From: Bacteroidales bacterium UBA6401
GTDB lineage: Bacteria; Bacteroidota; Bacteroidia; Bacteroidales; UBA932
Direction of reading: 5' to 3'
NCBI GenBank assembly: GCA_002438635.1
Contig: DJPX01000009.1
Location: 1 to 31,340, forward strand
Length of the DNA stretch: 31,340 nucleotides
Shown: positions 1-8,328 of the stretch, piece after piece
Numbering within the stretch: the first letter of the stretch is position 1
Layout: each line of letters begins with the position of its first letter
Notes under the pieces: model-generated
Told to the model about the DNA's origin: nothing
The model's input: only the letters and a program-made list of their open reading frames with translations
The model's database searches: none
Made by a program: the position numbers and the translations under genes

Positions 1-1
1 T

Positions 2-295
2 TTAAGCAAAATAGATTTTTCAAGGCTTAGCCCACTAGAAGTAGGCGAAGAAAGAAATATTTCTCTTTTTTCTGAAAGTAAAAAAATAATGGATATGCTT
101 GTATATGGTAGTATAAAAATTGTTGGATATCCGAATAATCAGATTCGCGCATATTCTGATACATATGATTTTGATATGCATCCATCTTCTTCGTTAAGAA
201 CGAAAACCAGAAATAGCATTACCAAAATAGGGAGTATAATAGCTGGAAAAGGGGAAAAATATTATATAAATTTTTATGGATTCAAACGATTATAA
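2..295 (+). CDS. C-terminal end of a probable RHS-type polymorphic toxin (5' end outside window)
   Basis: The frame is open from the first bases of the window and stops at 293-295, so only about 97 C-terminal residues are visible. Seen: a motif of the form YDFDMH (about residues 56-61), then RN-x-x-T-x-x-G-x-x-x-AGKG and INFYG close to the end. From memory, this arrangement resembles the toxin-proximal C-terminus of Bacteroidota RHS-repeat proteins; no RHS repeat or hyperconserved core is visible here, because that part lies upstream. The two following genes look like immunity proteins, which supports the reading. The gene is AT-rich compared with the housekeeping genes further on. An internal ATG at 89 exists but is not needed, as the frame continues upstream. 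The toxic activity cannot be named. It could instead be the end of another secreted protein family. Confidence 0.5.
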   Translation, partial: LSKIDFSRLSPLEVGEERNISLFSESKKIMDMLVYGSIKIVGYPNNQIRAYSDTYDFDMHPSSSLRTKTRNSITKIGSIIAGKGEKYYINFYGFKRL

Positions 296-899
296 TTTAT
301 TATTTTGGCTAACCATCTATTGGTTGCATTATGTGGCCAATAATTCTACTGTATTTTGTTTGAAGGTTGCGTCTTTCTTCTTAACACTTAGATGTATAAG
401 TAAGAAAAAAATATTTACAATATTAGTCATAATCATATGCTATTTTTTGGCCACTATATCAATTGCAAGGTATTGTTATAATCGTGATGAACAAAGGGGG
501 TGGAGTTATTCAATAGACCTTGGAAATAGTTTTCTATTTTGTAGCGCCGAACCAGTATGTGATACATATAAATATGATAATATAAATGGATTTATGTACA
601 ATGATTATATCGGATTTATATTATCTCACGATATTCGGATACAAACGGAAAGAATGACAATAACAGCAGTTGAGTATACAGATGATTACATTATTTTTAA
701 GGGGAAAGATTATCTGCCTGATGAATATACTATAAAACCAGAAGAATTACAAAAACGATATTGGATAATAAGTAAGGTAGATAATGCAGTACAAGGACCA
801 TTTAATATAGAACAATTCCAAAATAATTGTTCAGCCAAGGGGATAACGCCAATTTTCCTTGATAAGGTGGGTAATTTTTCTTGTTTTGAACTAAATTAA
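276..899 (+). CDS. Two-TM small membrane protein, probable immunity protein 1
   Basis: A 207-residue protein with two hydrophobic segments (about residues 8-36 and 44-66) separated by a basic SKKK turn, then a soluble domain. The basic turn suggests that N- and C-termini lie outside the cytoplasm (inference). The soluble domain ends in a pattern of the type YWIISK...GPF...EQF...C...GI, which also occurs in the next gene, so the two are paralogs. The start at 276 overlaps the upstream stop by 20 bases; no later ATG would keep the two membrane segments, and the paralog has the same two-helix layout, which supports this start. Overlap with the putative toxin gene and AT-rich composition fit a toxin-immunity pair acquired together. 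The family is not firmly recognised. Confidence 0.6.
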   Translation: MDSNDYNLLFWLTIYWLHYVANNSTVFCLKVASFFLTLRCISKKKIFTILVIIICYFLATISIARYCYNRDEQRGWSYSIDLGNSFLFCSAEPVCDTYKYDNINGFMYNDYIGFILSHDIRIQTERMTITAVEYTDDYIIFKGKDYLPDEYTIKPEELQKRYWIISKVDNAVQGPFNIEQFQNNCSAKGITPIFLDKVGNFSCFELN

Positions 900-938
900 C
901 CATTCAATAAAATTACCATTAGAAAATAGGGATATAAC

Positions 939-1463
939 ATGTTATTTCATATTATTTTTTGTTTGATTATACTTATAATTTTATTTTCAATTTTATATAA
1001 AGTATTCAAAAAGAGATACTTCCAAATTATTTTACAGACAGTTTTTTGTGGATTAATAGCATTTCTAATTTATTATCATTTAAACTCTGTCGGCAATAAG
1101 AACACTATTCCCATAAATAATGGGTATGTTTTTAAAGGAAATAGGGCTAGCGTTATTGAATTGGATCATAAAAAATGGTTGGTCTCTGATGCCGAAACAC
1201 GCATACTCATTAATAAATCGGATTATGGCTACATTTATAATTTTTTAACGCATTTTTCTACGCCAGATGACGTAACAATAAAAAACATTGAAAGTACTAA
1301 TAAATATATTCTCCTTAGGGGTAAAGATGAGCATACTAAAAATATAATTTATTGGATCATCATCTGTTATGACAATTCTATTTATGGACCATTAAATGAG
1401 AATGACTTTTATGATTTATGTGATACTAATGGCATTAAGTTATTTAAATCTAAAATAAACTGA
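939..1463 (+). CDS. Two-TM small membrane protein, probable immunity protein 2 (paralog)
   Basis: A 174-residue protein starting with a long hydrophobic stretch (residues 2-20), a KKR turn, a second hydrophobic stretch (about 27-48) and a soluble domain. The C-terminal pattern YWIIICYDNSIYGPLNENDF corresponds to YWIISKVDNAVQGPFNIEQF in the preceding gene, and a further segment (IxxIExTxxYIxLRGKD) aligns with AVEYTDDYIIFKGKD there. It sits 39 bases after the first paralog and before a strong terminator, so the two are probably read through from the toxin gene. Tandem divergent immunity genes are common next to polymorphic toxins. Function is inferred from position and paralogy only. Confidence 0.6.
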   Translation: MLFHIIFCLIILIILFSILYKVFKKRYFQIILQTVFCGLIAFLIYYHLNSVGNKNTIPINNGYVFKGNRASVIELDHKKWLVSDAETRILINKSDYGYIYNFLTHFSTPDDVTIKNIESTNKYILLRGKDEHTKNIIYWIIICYDNSIYGPLNENDFYDLCDTNGIKLFKSKIN

Positions 1464-1482
1464 TAATGTTTCACTTGTTTCT

Positions 1483-1515
1483 GTCGGGCAGGCGTAAAAG
1501 TCTGCCCGACTTTTT
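1483..1515 (+). terminator. Rho-independent terminator after the immunity genes
   Basis: A perfect 9-bp stem, GTCGGGCAG (1483-1491) with CTGCCCGAC (1502-1510), closes a 10-base loop and is followed by five T residues. It lies 20 bases after the stop of the second immunity gene. Confidence 0.85.
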
Positions 1516-1560
1516 GTATCTTGTGAACGGAACGAGAACCAGTGGGTCAAGGGGAAAAGT

Positions 1561-1960
1561 ATGTGTTTAGGCATAAATATTCTAAAGCCTAAATATGTGA
1601 CATCAGAAACACCTCTAAGTTGAGTTCTAAAGTTCTTGATCTAGGAGTTGAAAGATACAGCAGAGGTATTCGTCTATATATTGCTTCAAAAATATCTATA
1701 TGGATGGTATGCTCGACCACTTTGGGTGAATTAGGGATTCTCATCCTAAAGCGAAATTCACCTTTAGGTGTGACCATCATTCTACGTACTTCCAGAAGGG
1801 GTATGGCCTAAAGGTGATCGCGAAAAATGTTCACCTTTAACTGCTACCCTTAATAGAGGCCCCTACATGGCATATTGACTTTAGAGGTGTTTTTCAGGTT
1901 CAACAAAATTCCGTTCTGTATTTGTTCTGTGTAAAGTAATCTTTTAACGCTTAAACACAT
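1561..1960. repeat. Dispersed non-coding repeat, copy A, with imperfect inverted ends
   Basis: About 400 bases without a credible gene. The outer ends are inverted: ATGTGTTTA (1561-1569) and TAAACACAT (1952-1960). A second inverted pair lies inside: AAACACCTCTAA (1607-1618) and TTAGAGGTGTTT (1881-1892). The middle contains further hairpins, CACCTTTAGG (1759-1768) with CCTAAAGGTG (1807-1816), and AAGGTGA (1811-1817) with TCACCTT (1831-1837). The right half (1739-1767 and about 1831-1960) recurs at 30846-30994 with high similarity in the same orientation. The short reading frames inside (1589-1780 minus, 1620-1811 plus) look like by-products. It could be a MITE-like element or a decayed mobile sequence; no transposase is present. 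Confidence 0.65.
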
Positions 1961-2000
1961 ATTATTATGTCACAGAAATAATGGAATTCCATAATGTTGA

Positions 2001-2118
2001 AAGGCTCGCATCTCTGCGAGCCTTATCGATTAGTTAGTAGTGTATTACCTATTAAGAAGGTTAATTATCTTTGGTTAGAATTCTTACATTTCTGTAAGAT
2101 GAGTTGTTTATCATTTCC
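2001..2118 (-). ncRNA. Candidate structured small RNA (or leader-peptide RNA) downstream of trmD
   Basis: The promoter at 2124-2154 fires on the minus strand into a region with no annotated gene. Seen on that strand are a hairpin at 2083-2098 (CTTACA/TGTAAG), a small one at 2051-2065 (ATTAA/TTAAT) and a perfect 10-bp stem at 2001-2024 (AAGGCTCGCA, loop of 4, TGCGAGCCTT) that could end the transcript; the T-run after it is short. The predicted start is inferred from the promoter spacing. A 17-codon frame (2061-2114, peptide MINNSSYRNVRILTKDN) begins a few bases from that start and could be a coincidence. No known RNA family was recognised. Confidence 0.35.
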
Positions 2119-2123
2119 GAAGG

Positions 2124-2154
2124 CAAATATACTACGATTTTTTAAACATACAAA
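2124..2154 (-). promoter_or_regulatory. Bacteroidota-type promoter reading away from trmD's 3' end
   Basis: On the minus strand there is TTTG (complement of 2151-2154), 19 bases, then TATATTTG (complement of 2124-2131). This matches the phylum consensus TTTG-N19-21-TAnnTTTG exactly. It points toward 2001 with no protein gene downstream on that strand. Confidence 0.55.
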
Positions 2155-2190
2155 ATTTCCGTACGAATTTTATTAAAAATTTTTTAGTTT

Positions 2191-2871
2191 TTAAAATTTT
2201 TTAATAAGTTCGGGTCTTAGCCTTTTTGTCCGCTCTAAGGCTTGCTCGTCTTGCCAAGCTTGGATTAGTTTAGGATTGCCACTTAAAAGCACTTCGGGGA
2301 CCTTCCATCCGTTAAATTCTGCAGGACGAGTATAAATGGGAGGCGAGAGAAGATCGTCCTGAAAAGAGTCGGAAAGAGCAGATGTCTCATCGGTAAGTGC
2401 TCCCGGAATTAGTCTTACGAGCGAATCTACCAGAAGCGCAGCCGGTATTTCTCCGCCACTAACCACATAGTCACCTACTGAGATCTCCCGAGTGATAAGA
2501 TGCTCGCGTATTCGATGATCTATTCCCTTATAGTGCCCACATAAGATAATAATGTTTTCCTTAAGGGAAAGATCATTTGAAATGCCCTGCGTTAGTCGCT
2601 CTCCATCAGGAGACATGTAAATCACTTCATCATAGTCTCTTTCGCTTTTGAGTTCGCTTATCATCTTATAAACGGGCTCTATCATCATTACCATACCTGC
2701 ATCTCCACCATACGAATAATCGTCCACATTTTTTCTCGGGCCAATTCCGTATTTTCGCAGGTTATGTACGTTTATCTCCACTAGCCCCTTTTTGGTAGCT
2801 CTGCCCACAATGCTATGTCCAAGGGGGCTTTCAAGCAGTTCGGGGACCACTGTTAGGATGTCTATACGCAT
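2191..2871 (-). CDS. trmD: tRNA (guanine-N1)-methyltransferase TrmD
   Basis: TrmD uses S-adenosylmethionine to methylate N1 of G37 in tRNAs that have a G at position 36, which prevents frameshifting. The 226-residue protein has the family start MRIDILTVVPE, the YGGDAGM segment (about 54-60), the trefoil-knot SAM site LCGHYKGIDHRI (about 110-121) and SVGDYVVSGGE (131-141). Length is normal for the family. The gene is transcribed divergently from the DUF349 gene across a short AT-rich region that carries promoter-like boxes for both directions (minus-strand TAATTTTG, complement of 2894-2901). An AT-rich hairpin region follows its stop. Start at 2871 gives the conserved N-terminus. Confidence 0.97.
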   Translation of the reverse strand: MRIDILTVVPELLESPLGHSIVGRATKKGLVEINVHNLRKYGIGPRKNVDDYSYGGDAGMVMMIEPVYKMISELKSERDYDEVIYMSPDGERLTQGISNDLSLKENIIILCGHYKGIDHRIREHLITREISVGDYVVSGGEIPAALLVDSLVRLIPGALTDETSALSDSFQDDLLSPPIYTRPAEFNGWKVPEVLLSGNPKLIQAWQDEQALERTKRLRPELIKKF

Positions 2872-2890
2872 ATTTCAACTACTATTTTTC

Positions 2891-2922
2891 TTGCAAAATT
2901 ACCAAAATAATTGCTATATTTG
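2891..2922 (+). promoter_or_regulatory. Promoter of the DUF349 gene
   Basis: TTG (2891-2893), 21 bases, then TATATTTG (2915-2922) fits the Bacteroidota consensus. Its -7 box overlaps an upstream TTG-containing extension of the DUF349 reading frame, which argues that translation starts at 2947. Confidence 0.55.
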
Positions 2923-2946
2923 CCCAATTTCCAAAACCTTTGCAAT

Positions 2947-4545
2947 ATGATAACAGATCTTGAAAATCCTAACCTTGAAGAACTGGTAGTTGAACTTAAG
3001 AGAATTGGCACTTTGGACGATCGTATGGAACGTTCAAAGGAAGTGGAGAATATAAAATCTCTATTTTATAAACAGCTGGGGAAACTCAAAGCCGAAGCTG
3101 AGGCGGATGGTATATATGACTCGGAAAAGTTCAATGCAATAGAAGAACAGTTTAAGGCTGTGTATATAGACTATAAGCGCGAAAAAGCAGAATTCAATAA
3201 AGAACAAGAAGCAGAAAGGCAGGCTAATCTCGAAAAGAAATTGGCCCTGATAGAAGAGCTTAAACAATTGGTGGACAATAGTGAAAATGTTCAAGCTGCT
3301 TTCCCGGCCCTACACGATATCCAGACGCGGTGGAAGGAAATAGGCCCTGTTCCGGCAAGTGAATTTAATGATGTAAACAAGTCATATAAATTGCAGGAAG
3401 AACGATTTTACGACATGGTTCAAATAAACCATGAACTTAGAGACTTGGATTTCAAGAAAAATCTGGAAGCCAAGGAAGAACTTTGCAGACAAGCGGAGGA
3501 ATTGGCCCAATCAGATGATGTCGTTAGTGCTTTCAATACACTTCAGATTCTTCACGAGAAGTGGAAGGACTTAGGGCCCGTTGCAAAGGAGTACCGTGAA
3601 AGCATTTGGGAGAGATTTAAGGCCGCTACTGCAGTTATAAGGCGTAATTATCAAGAGCATTTCGAGCGGTTAAAGGCCGATTTTGCCGCTAATCTCCTTG
3701 CAAAGCAGGAACTGTGCGAAGAAGTGGAGAAAATAGCTGATAAGGAGGATATTACCGATGCAGGGAAGTGGAATGACTTGTCTAAGGAAATAGAAAATAT
3801 CCAGGCAAAATGGAAAACCATAGGTTTTGCTTCCAGAAAGGATAATCAGAAGATATATGAACGCTTCCGTGCAGCTTGTGATAAGTTTTTTGAAAAGAAG
3901 CGTGTGTTCTTTATGAATATCAAGAGCGATATGGAAGAGAATATCTCAAAGAAAGAATCTTTGATCGCGCAGGCTGAAAAGTTGAAAAGCAGTGAAGATT
4001 GGAAGAAAACGACAGATCAATTCATTGCTTTACAAAAACAATGGAAGGAAATAGGTGCTGTCCCTAGGAAGAAATCAGAGCAGCTTTGGAAGCGCTTCCG
4101 TGCAGCATGTGATGAATTTTTTGCTTCAAGAGATGCCAAGGCTAAGCCTGAGAATGATTATTATTCTAATCTTAAGGCAAAGAAGGCGCTCATCGAAGAA
4201 ATTAGGGCATTCAAGCCTACGGAAGAGTTGCCAGCTTCTAAGGCAAAGGAACAATTTGCCAATAGATACAAAGAGATAGGGTTCGTTCCATTTAAGGAGA
4301 AGGATAATATAGCAAAGGCTTATAAGGATGCTATGGATGAAGTTTTCCCTCCTGTTTACACTAAGAGTGATCTCATGCGTAAATATAATGCTTTACAGCA
4401 GGATATAATTACATATGAGAATAATATAGGCTTCTTCTCTAATTCTCGTAATTCAGAGGCTTTGGTATCTCAGATGAGAAAGAGAATAGAACAGGCTAAG
4501 GAGGAGTTGAAATCGATAGAGGAGAAGATCAGGAGTCAGAAATAA
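2947..4545 (+). CDS. DUF349 repeat protein
   Basis: A highly charged, helical cytoplasmic protein of 532 residues. Five repeats of the DUF349 signature can be read in order: RWKEIGPVP, KWKDLGPVA, KWKTIGFAS, QWKEIGAVP and RYKEIGFVP, each usually followed by WxxFRAACDxFF or a variant. The C-terminus is a coiled-coil. DUF349 proteins are widespread in Bacteroidota and their biochemical role is not established. The start was set at ATG 2947 because the promoter -7 box lies at 2915-2922, which rules out the longer frame beginning at 2911. yidC follows 4 bases after the stop, so the two are probably cotranscribed. Confidence 0.9.
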   Translation: MITDLENPNLEELVVELKRIGTLDDRMERSKEVENIKSLFYKQLGKLKAEAEADGIYDSEKFNAIEEQFKAVYIDYKREKAEFNKEQEAERQANLEKKLALIEELKQLVDNSENVQAAFPALHDIQTRWKEIGPVPASEFNDVNKSYKLQEERFYDMVQINHELRDLDFKKNLEAKEELCRQAEELAQSDDVVSAFNTLQILHEKWKDLGPVAKEYRESIWERFKAATAVIRRNYQEHFERLKADFAANLLAKQELCEEVEKIADKEDITDAGKWNDLSKEIENIQAKWKTIGFASRKDNQKIYERFRAACDKFFEKKRVFFMNIKSDMEENISKKESLIAQAEKLKSSEDWKKTTDQFIALQKQWKEIGAVPRKKSEQLWKRFRAACDEFFASRDAKAKPENDYYSNLKAKKALIEEIRAFKPTEELPASKAKEQFANRYKEIGFVPFKEKDNIAKAYKDAMDEVFPPVYTKSDLMRKYNALQQDIITYENNIGFFSNSRNSEALVSQMRKRIEQAKEELKSIEEKIRSQK

Positions 4546-4549
4546 AAGT

Positions 4550-6400
4550 ATGAATAAAAATTCTTTAATTGGTTTTATTTTAATGGGTTTAGTCCTTGTG
4601 GGCTTTACCATTTTTCAGTCAAAACAAGCAGAACAACAGCTTCTCGAAAGAAAAAAACAGGAAGCGGAATGGATAGCAAAGCAGGATTCGATAGCTAGAG
4701 TCGAGGCTGCGAATGCACCAGTGCAGACGGTGAGTTCAGATAGCAAAGGGATAGAGCAAGAGACGGAGCATATATATAAGGATGCTACACTGGATGCGAG
4801 AAAAAAAGCTGAAGGACAGATTATCCGCCTATCAAATGATAAACTTGACCTTGAGATTAATACTAAAGGGGCGCAATTGTGGTCCGCACGATTAAAGGAT
4901 TACACTAATTACGGCGGAAGTGATTTGTATCTTTTTAAGGCAGGAGATAATCACTACGATGTGAATATTTATGCAGGAGAATGGCTTCAAACGCAAAATT
5001 TCGCTTTTGATGTCGTTTCTAGCAATGATAGTCTGGCAGTTCTTAGAATTCCTTTTGAAGATGGCGGGTATATAGAACAAGTGTACTCGTTGACAGCCGG
5101 CTCATATATGGTGGGAAGTGAATTGGCCTTTGTGAATATGAAAAATATTCCTCGACAAGTGGGGTCAGTGGATGTAGATTTCTCAACCGTGATTCCACGT
5201 ATGGAGAAGGGCTATAAAAATGAAAGTCAATATTCTAAATTGAATTATTACTTTTCCGGCGATAAGAAACCCTCAGAGATGGGACGGGGGCGTAGTTCAA
5301 GTAAAAAGATCAGTTCTAATCTTGAATGGTTCGCTTTTCAGCAGCAGTTTTTCTCAATGATAGTTCGTGCTCCCGGTCAATTTGCCTCGGGGGAGCTTAG
5401 TGTGAACTATTTGGGAGAAGATAATCCGGAGCATAATTTGATGACATGTAACGCAAATATGCGTCTTGACTTGTCAAACGGATCTGACACACGGATTCCT
5501 CTTGAAATATATTTAGGACCTAATCATTATAGTACTCTTAAGTCGTATGACCATCATTTTGAATCGGTTATACCATTGGGAGGATGGCTCGTAGGGTGGT
5601 TTACGAAGTATTTTATTATCCCTATGTTCAACTTTTTGCATAAGTATATAGGGAATTTCGGAATTATCATCTTGATAATGACTCTTATTATAAAGATAGT
5701 GGTGCTGCCATTCACTTATAAGTCTTATGCTTCTTCTGCAAAGATGAGTGCTCTAAGGCCTTATATGGAGGATATAAACAAGAAATATCCTAAGCAGGAG
5801 GATGCTATGAAAAAGCAGCAAGCCACGATGGATTTATATAAACGGGCCGGGGTTAGCCCTATGGGAGGTTGTCTTCCTACTTTGCTGACATTCCCGATAT
5901 TGTGGGCTATGTTCCGGTTTTTCCCTGCTTCTATCGAGCTTCGTCAGCAGCACTTCCTATGGGCGGAAGATTTGAGTGCATACGATTCTATAGTGGATTT
6001 CGGAATGCGAATTCCGCTTTTGGGTGACCACCTGTCATTGTTTGCTTTGCTTATGGCAGTAGTTATGTGGGGATACAGTAAACTCACAGTATCACAGCAG
6101 GCTGCATCGAATGATCCTTCGGCCAAGTCTATGCAGTTCATGAGCGTGTGGATGATGCCAATCATGATGTTCTTTATATGTAATAATCTGTCTTCTGGTT
6201 TGAGCTATTATTACTTGATATCTCAGTTGATATCTATGGTAGAGATATTTATAATCAGGAAATGGTGCGTTAAACCTAAAGATGTGCTTGCAAAAGTGGA
6301 AGCTTCTAAAGGGAAACCACTGCCTAAGAGCAAATGGCAGATGAGACTTGAGGAGGCTCAGAAATTACAAGAACAGCAAATGAAACAACGAAGAAGATAG
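4550..6400 (+). CDS. yidC: Membrane protein insertase YidC
   Basis: YidC inserts and folds inner-membrane proteins, alone or with SecYEG. The 616-residue protein has an N-terminal membrane anchor (residues 6-21), a large periplasmic domain (about 85-340) and the conserved C-terminal insertase core with five membrane segments. The core shows LTFPILWAMFRFFP, the stretch around MSVWMMPIMMFFICNNLSSGLSYYY and a basic C-terminal tail, as expected for the long Gram-negative type. The length is normal. It follows the DUF349 gene with a 4-base gap. The next gene, a secreted glycosidase, begins only 2 bases after the stop. Confidence 0.97.
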   Translation: MNKNSLIGFILMGLVLVGFTIFQSKQAEQQLLERKKQEAEWIAKQDSIARVEAANAPVQTVSSDSKGIEQETEHIYKDATLDARKKAEGQIIRLSNDKLDLEINTKGAQLWSARLKDYTNYGGSDLYLFKAGDNHYDVNIYAGEWLQTQNFAFDVVSSNDSLAVLRIPFEDGGYIEQVYSLTAGSYMVGSELAFVNMKNIPRQVGSVDVDFSTVIPRMEKGYKNESQYSKLNYYFSGDKKPSEMGRGRSSSKKISSNLEWFAFQQQFFSMIVRAPGQFASGELSVNYLGEDNPEHNLMTCNANMRLDLSNGSDTRIPLEIYLGPNHYSTLKSYDHHFESVIPLGGWLVGWFTKYFIIPMFNFLHKYIGNFGIIILIMTLIIKIVVLPFTYKSYASSAKMSALRPYMEDINKKYPKQEDAMKKQQATMDLYKRAGVSPMGGCLPTLLTFPILWAMFRFFPASIELRQQHFLWAEDLSAYDSIVDFGMRIPLLGDHLSLFALLMAVVMWGYSKLTVSQQAASNDPSAKSMQFMSVWMMPIMMFFICNNLSSGLSYYYLISQLISMVEIFIIRKWCVKPKDVLAKVEASKGKPLPKSKWQMRLEEAQKLQEQQMKQRRR

Positions 6401-6402
6401 AA

Positions 6403-8307
6403 ATGAGAAAATTTTGGGTACTGGCTAGCCTTGTGCTATTATCTTGGAATAGTAGTGCTTCAGTGATAGATAATTTGGATGTAAAAAGTGTATTGGGCAA
6501 AGAAGCCCCGACTTGGAAAATATCTTTCTTGGGGCCACAAGGGGAGAGCCCAGAATTTACTCCGGACTATGCTCGTTTTAAAGGCATTACCATCAGTGAA
6601 GACGGGCAGCAAGCATGGATGAGCTGGAATATTACACTTGACAGAATAGAAACGAATGAAATTCGGGTTAGAGTGAGAATGGACGGCGACTTGCCATTGT
6701 GGTCTATTTCGGCTGATATACCAAGAGGGTGGATAGTAGATGGAGTGGAGTTTCCTATAGTTAAAGTGGAAAGACAAGAGGGCAGTAAGGCTGTTTTACC
6801 TATGGGCTTTGGTGCCGAATTTCCTATACCAAGTGATGGGGGAGTTGTTTCTACAAGATATCCTTCTGTTACAGGGGGAATGCAGTTTGTTCTAACACAT
6901 AGTGAAAAAGGATGTTACTTTTTTTCGTCAAGAGATAAAAGTGGAGCAGGTAAGTATTTTTTTATAAAGGGAACTGAGTCGGATTTGGTGTTTTCACAAA
7001 AGGTTCCCACATCCTATGCGTGGACTGATAATGGACATTTTGAGCTTCCATGGGAGACCACATTTGCTTTTAATGAAGGAACATGGGATCAGACTCTTTT
7101 GAAATGGTATCGTCCTTTCGTGCTGACAGCTCAATGGGCTGATACTCCTTTGAGAGAGAGAAATATTGCACAATGGATACAGAATGCTGATGTATGGATG
7201 CGCCCGAAAAATATGTTCCCAGAGGTGGTGGAATCTGTTAGAAAGGCTGTCGATTATTATGACAAGGGGCTGGGGATACACTGGTATCATTGGCATCACT
7301 ATGCGTATGACACTATGTACCCAGAATATCTTCCGGCAAAGCCGGGTTTCAAAGAGATGGTTCACGAAGTTCAGTCCAAGGGAGCTCATGTGACTCCTTA
7401 TATAAACGGACGCTTATGGGACCCGGCGAATGACTCATATAAAAGCAGGAAAGGTCATTTAGCTTCTTGTCGAAAGCCGGATGGCTCGCTTTATACCGAG
7501 ATTTATCCTACATCAAATGTCCCTAATACAGTGACTTGTCCATCGTCGCCTATATGGCAGGAGGTGATATATGAACTTACGGATTCCTTATTACATAGTA
7601 TAGGCACAGATGGCGTTTATATAGATCAAATAGCTGCTGCTGCCAGTGAGCCATGTTATGCTTCGAACCACCCTCATGCAAAGGGAGCAGGAAGTTGGTG
7701 GCCGGAATCATACAGAAAACTTTTAACAAGGCTTAATGAAGAAGTTTTTACCGATGGCCAGGCTGTTACATCAGAGGAGAATTCGGAAGTTTATATGGAT
7801 CTTTTCGATATGCTATTGGTGGTGAATACTCCTCACAGCGCTCAGATAAAAATGCTGCCGGTTTTCCCTTTAATTTATTCAGATAGAGTTTTGTATAGTG
7901 GCTTAAATTACTATCATAGGGAATTAAATGATGGGCATTTCCTTTATAACAATGCTAGAAGCCTACTTTGGGGATCTCAGTTGGGTTGGGTTCAGCCAGA
8001 GTGGCTTTTTGATGGTAGTAATGAAGTTGAAATAGAATTTTTACGTACTTTAGGGAGGTTCCGTTCTAGAAATCATGATGTCTTTTATGGTGGAAGATTT
8101 CTCTCGGAATTGGAATTTCCTGAAGTTTTGCCGACGATTACTGTTTTTGAAGGGGAGGTTTATCCTGTAGTGATGGGGGCGCGATGGCTAAATGTAAAGG
8201 GAAAAGAAACTTTTATCTTGGTTAATATGAGTTCTGAAGATAGAACTGTGACTCTCCCTAACGAGAAAAAGGTCAAGGTAAAGGCTTATAGTGCCATAAG
8301 AAAATAA
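6403..8307 (+). CDS. Secreted DUF6259-like glycosidase
   Basis: A 634-residue protein with a signal peptide (residues 1-19, cut after SSA). The first 230 residues look like a beta-sandwich; the middle, about 250-550, reads as a TIM barrel with HWYHWHHYAYDTMYPEYLP (about 293-311), YINGRLWD (333-340), GVYIDQ with D408 at the end of a strand, and TSEEN (E458/E459). These are plausible nucleophile and acid/base positions (inference). The C-terminal end is a small beta domain. The architecture matches the DUF6259 family, a glycosidase-like family of uncertain specificity. It is the first gene of the plus-strand half of the PUL, so it probably acts on the same GlcNAc-rich glycan. It starts 2 bases after yidC and may rely partly on read-through. 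Confidence 0.7.
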   Translation: MRKFWVLASLVLLSWNSSASVIDNLDVKSVLGKEAPTWKISFLGPQGESPEFTPDYARFKGITISEDGQQAWMSWNITLDRIETNEIRVRVRMDGDLPLWSISADIPRGWIVDGVEFPIVKVERQEGSKAVLPMGFGAEFPIPSDGGVVSTRYPSVTGGMQFVLTHSEKGCYFFSSRDKSGAGKYFFIKGTESDLVFSQKVPTSYAWTDNGHFELPWETTFAFNEGTWDQTLLKWYRPFVLTAQWADTPLRERNIAQWIQNADVWMRPKNMFPEVVESVRKAVDYYDKGLGIHWYHWHHYAYDTMYPEYLPAKPGFKEMVHEVQSKGAHVTPYINGRLWDPANDSYKSRKGHLASCRKPDGSLYTEIYPTSNVPNTVTCPSSPIWQEVIYELTDSLLHSIGTDGVYIDQIAAAASEPCYASNHPHAKGAGSWWPESYRKLLTRLNEEVFTDGQAVTSEENSEVYMDLFDMLLVVNTPHSAQIKMLPVFPLIYSDRVLYSGLNYYHRELNDGHFLYNNARSLLWGSQLGWVQPEWLFDGSNEVEIEFLRTLGRFRSRNHDVFYGGRFLSELEFPEVLPTITVFEGEVYPVVMGARWLNVKGKETFILVNMSSEDRTVTLPNEKKVKVKAYSAIRK

Positions 8308-8328
8308 CAAAACTACAACTAATATTTT

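Noticed and set aside
1589..1811. Two overlapping 63-codon frames on opposite strands inside repeat copy A
   Set aside because: They lie within hairpin-rich repeat sequence that also occurs without an intact frame in copy B, and show no recognisable domain or promoter.
1994..2176. 60-codon plus-strand frame
   Set aside because: It starts inside a perfect hairpin and runs over a promoter in the other direction; composition is not protein-like.
2911..2946. N-terminal extension of the DUF349 protein
   Set aside because: The -7 promoter box at 2915-2922 lies within it, so it is unlikely to be in the message.
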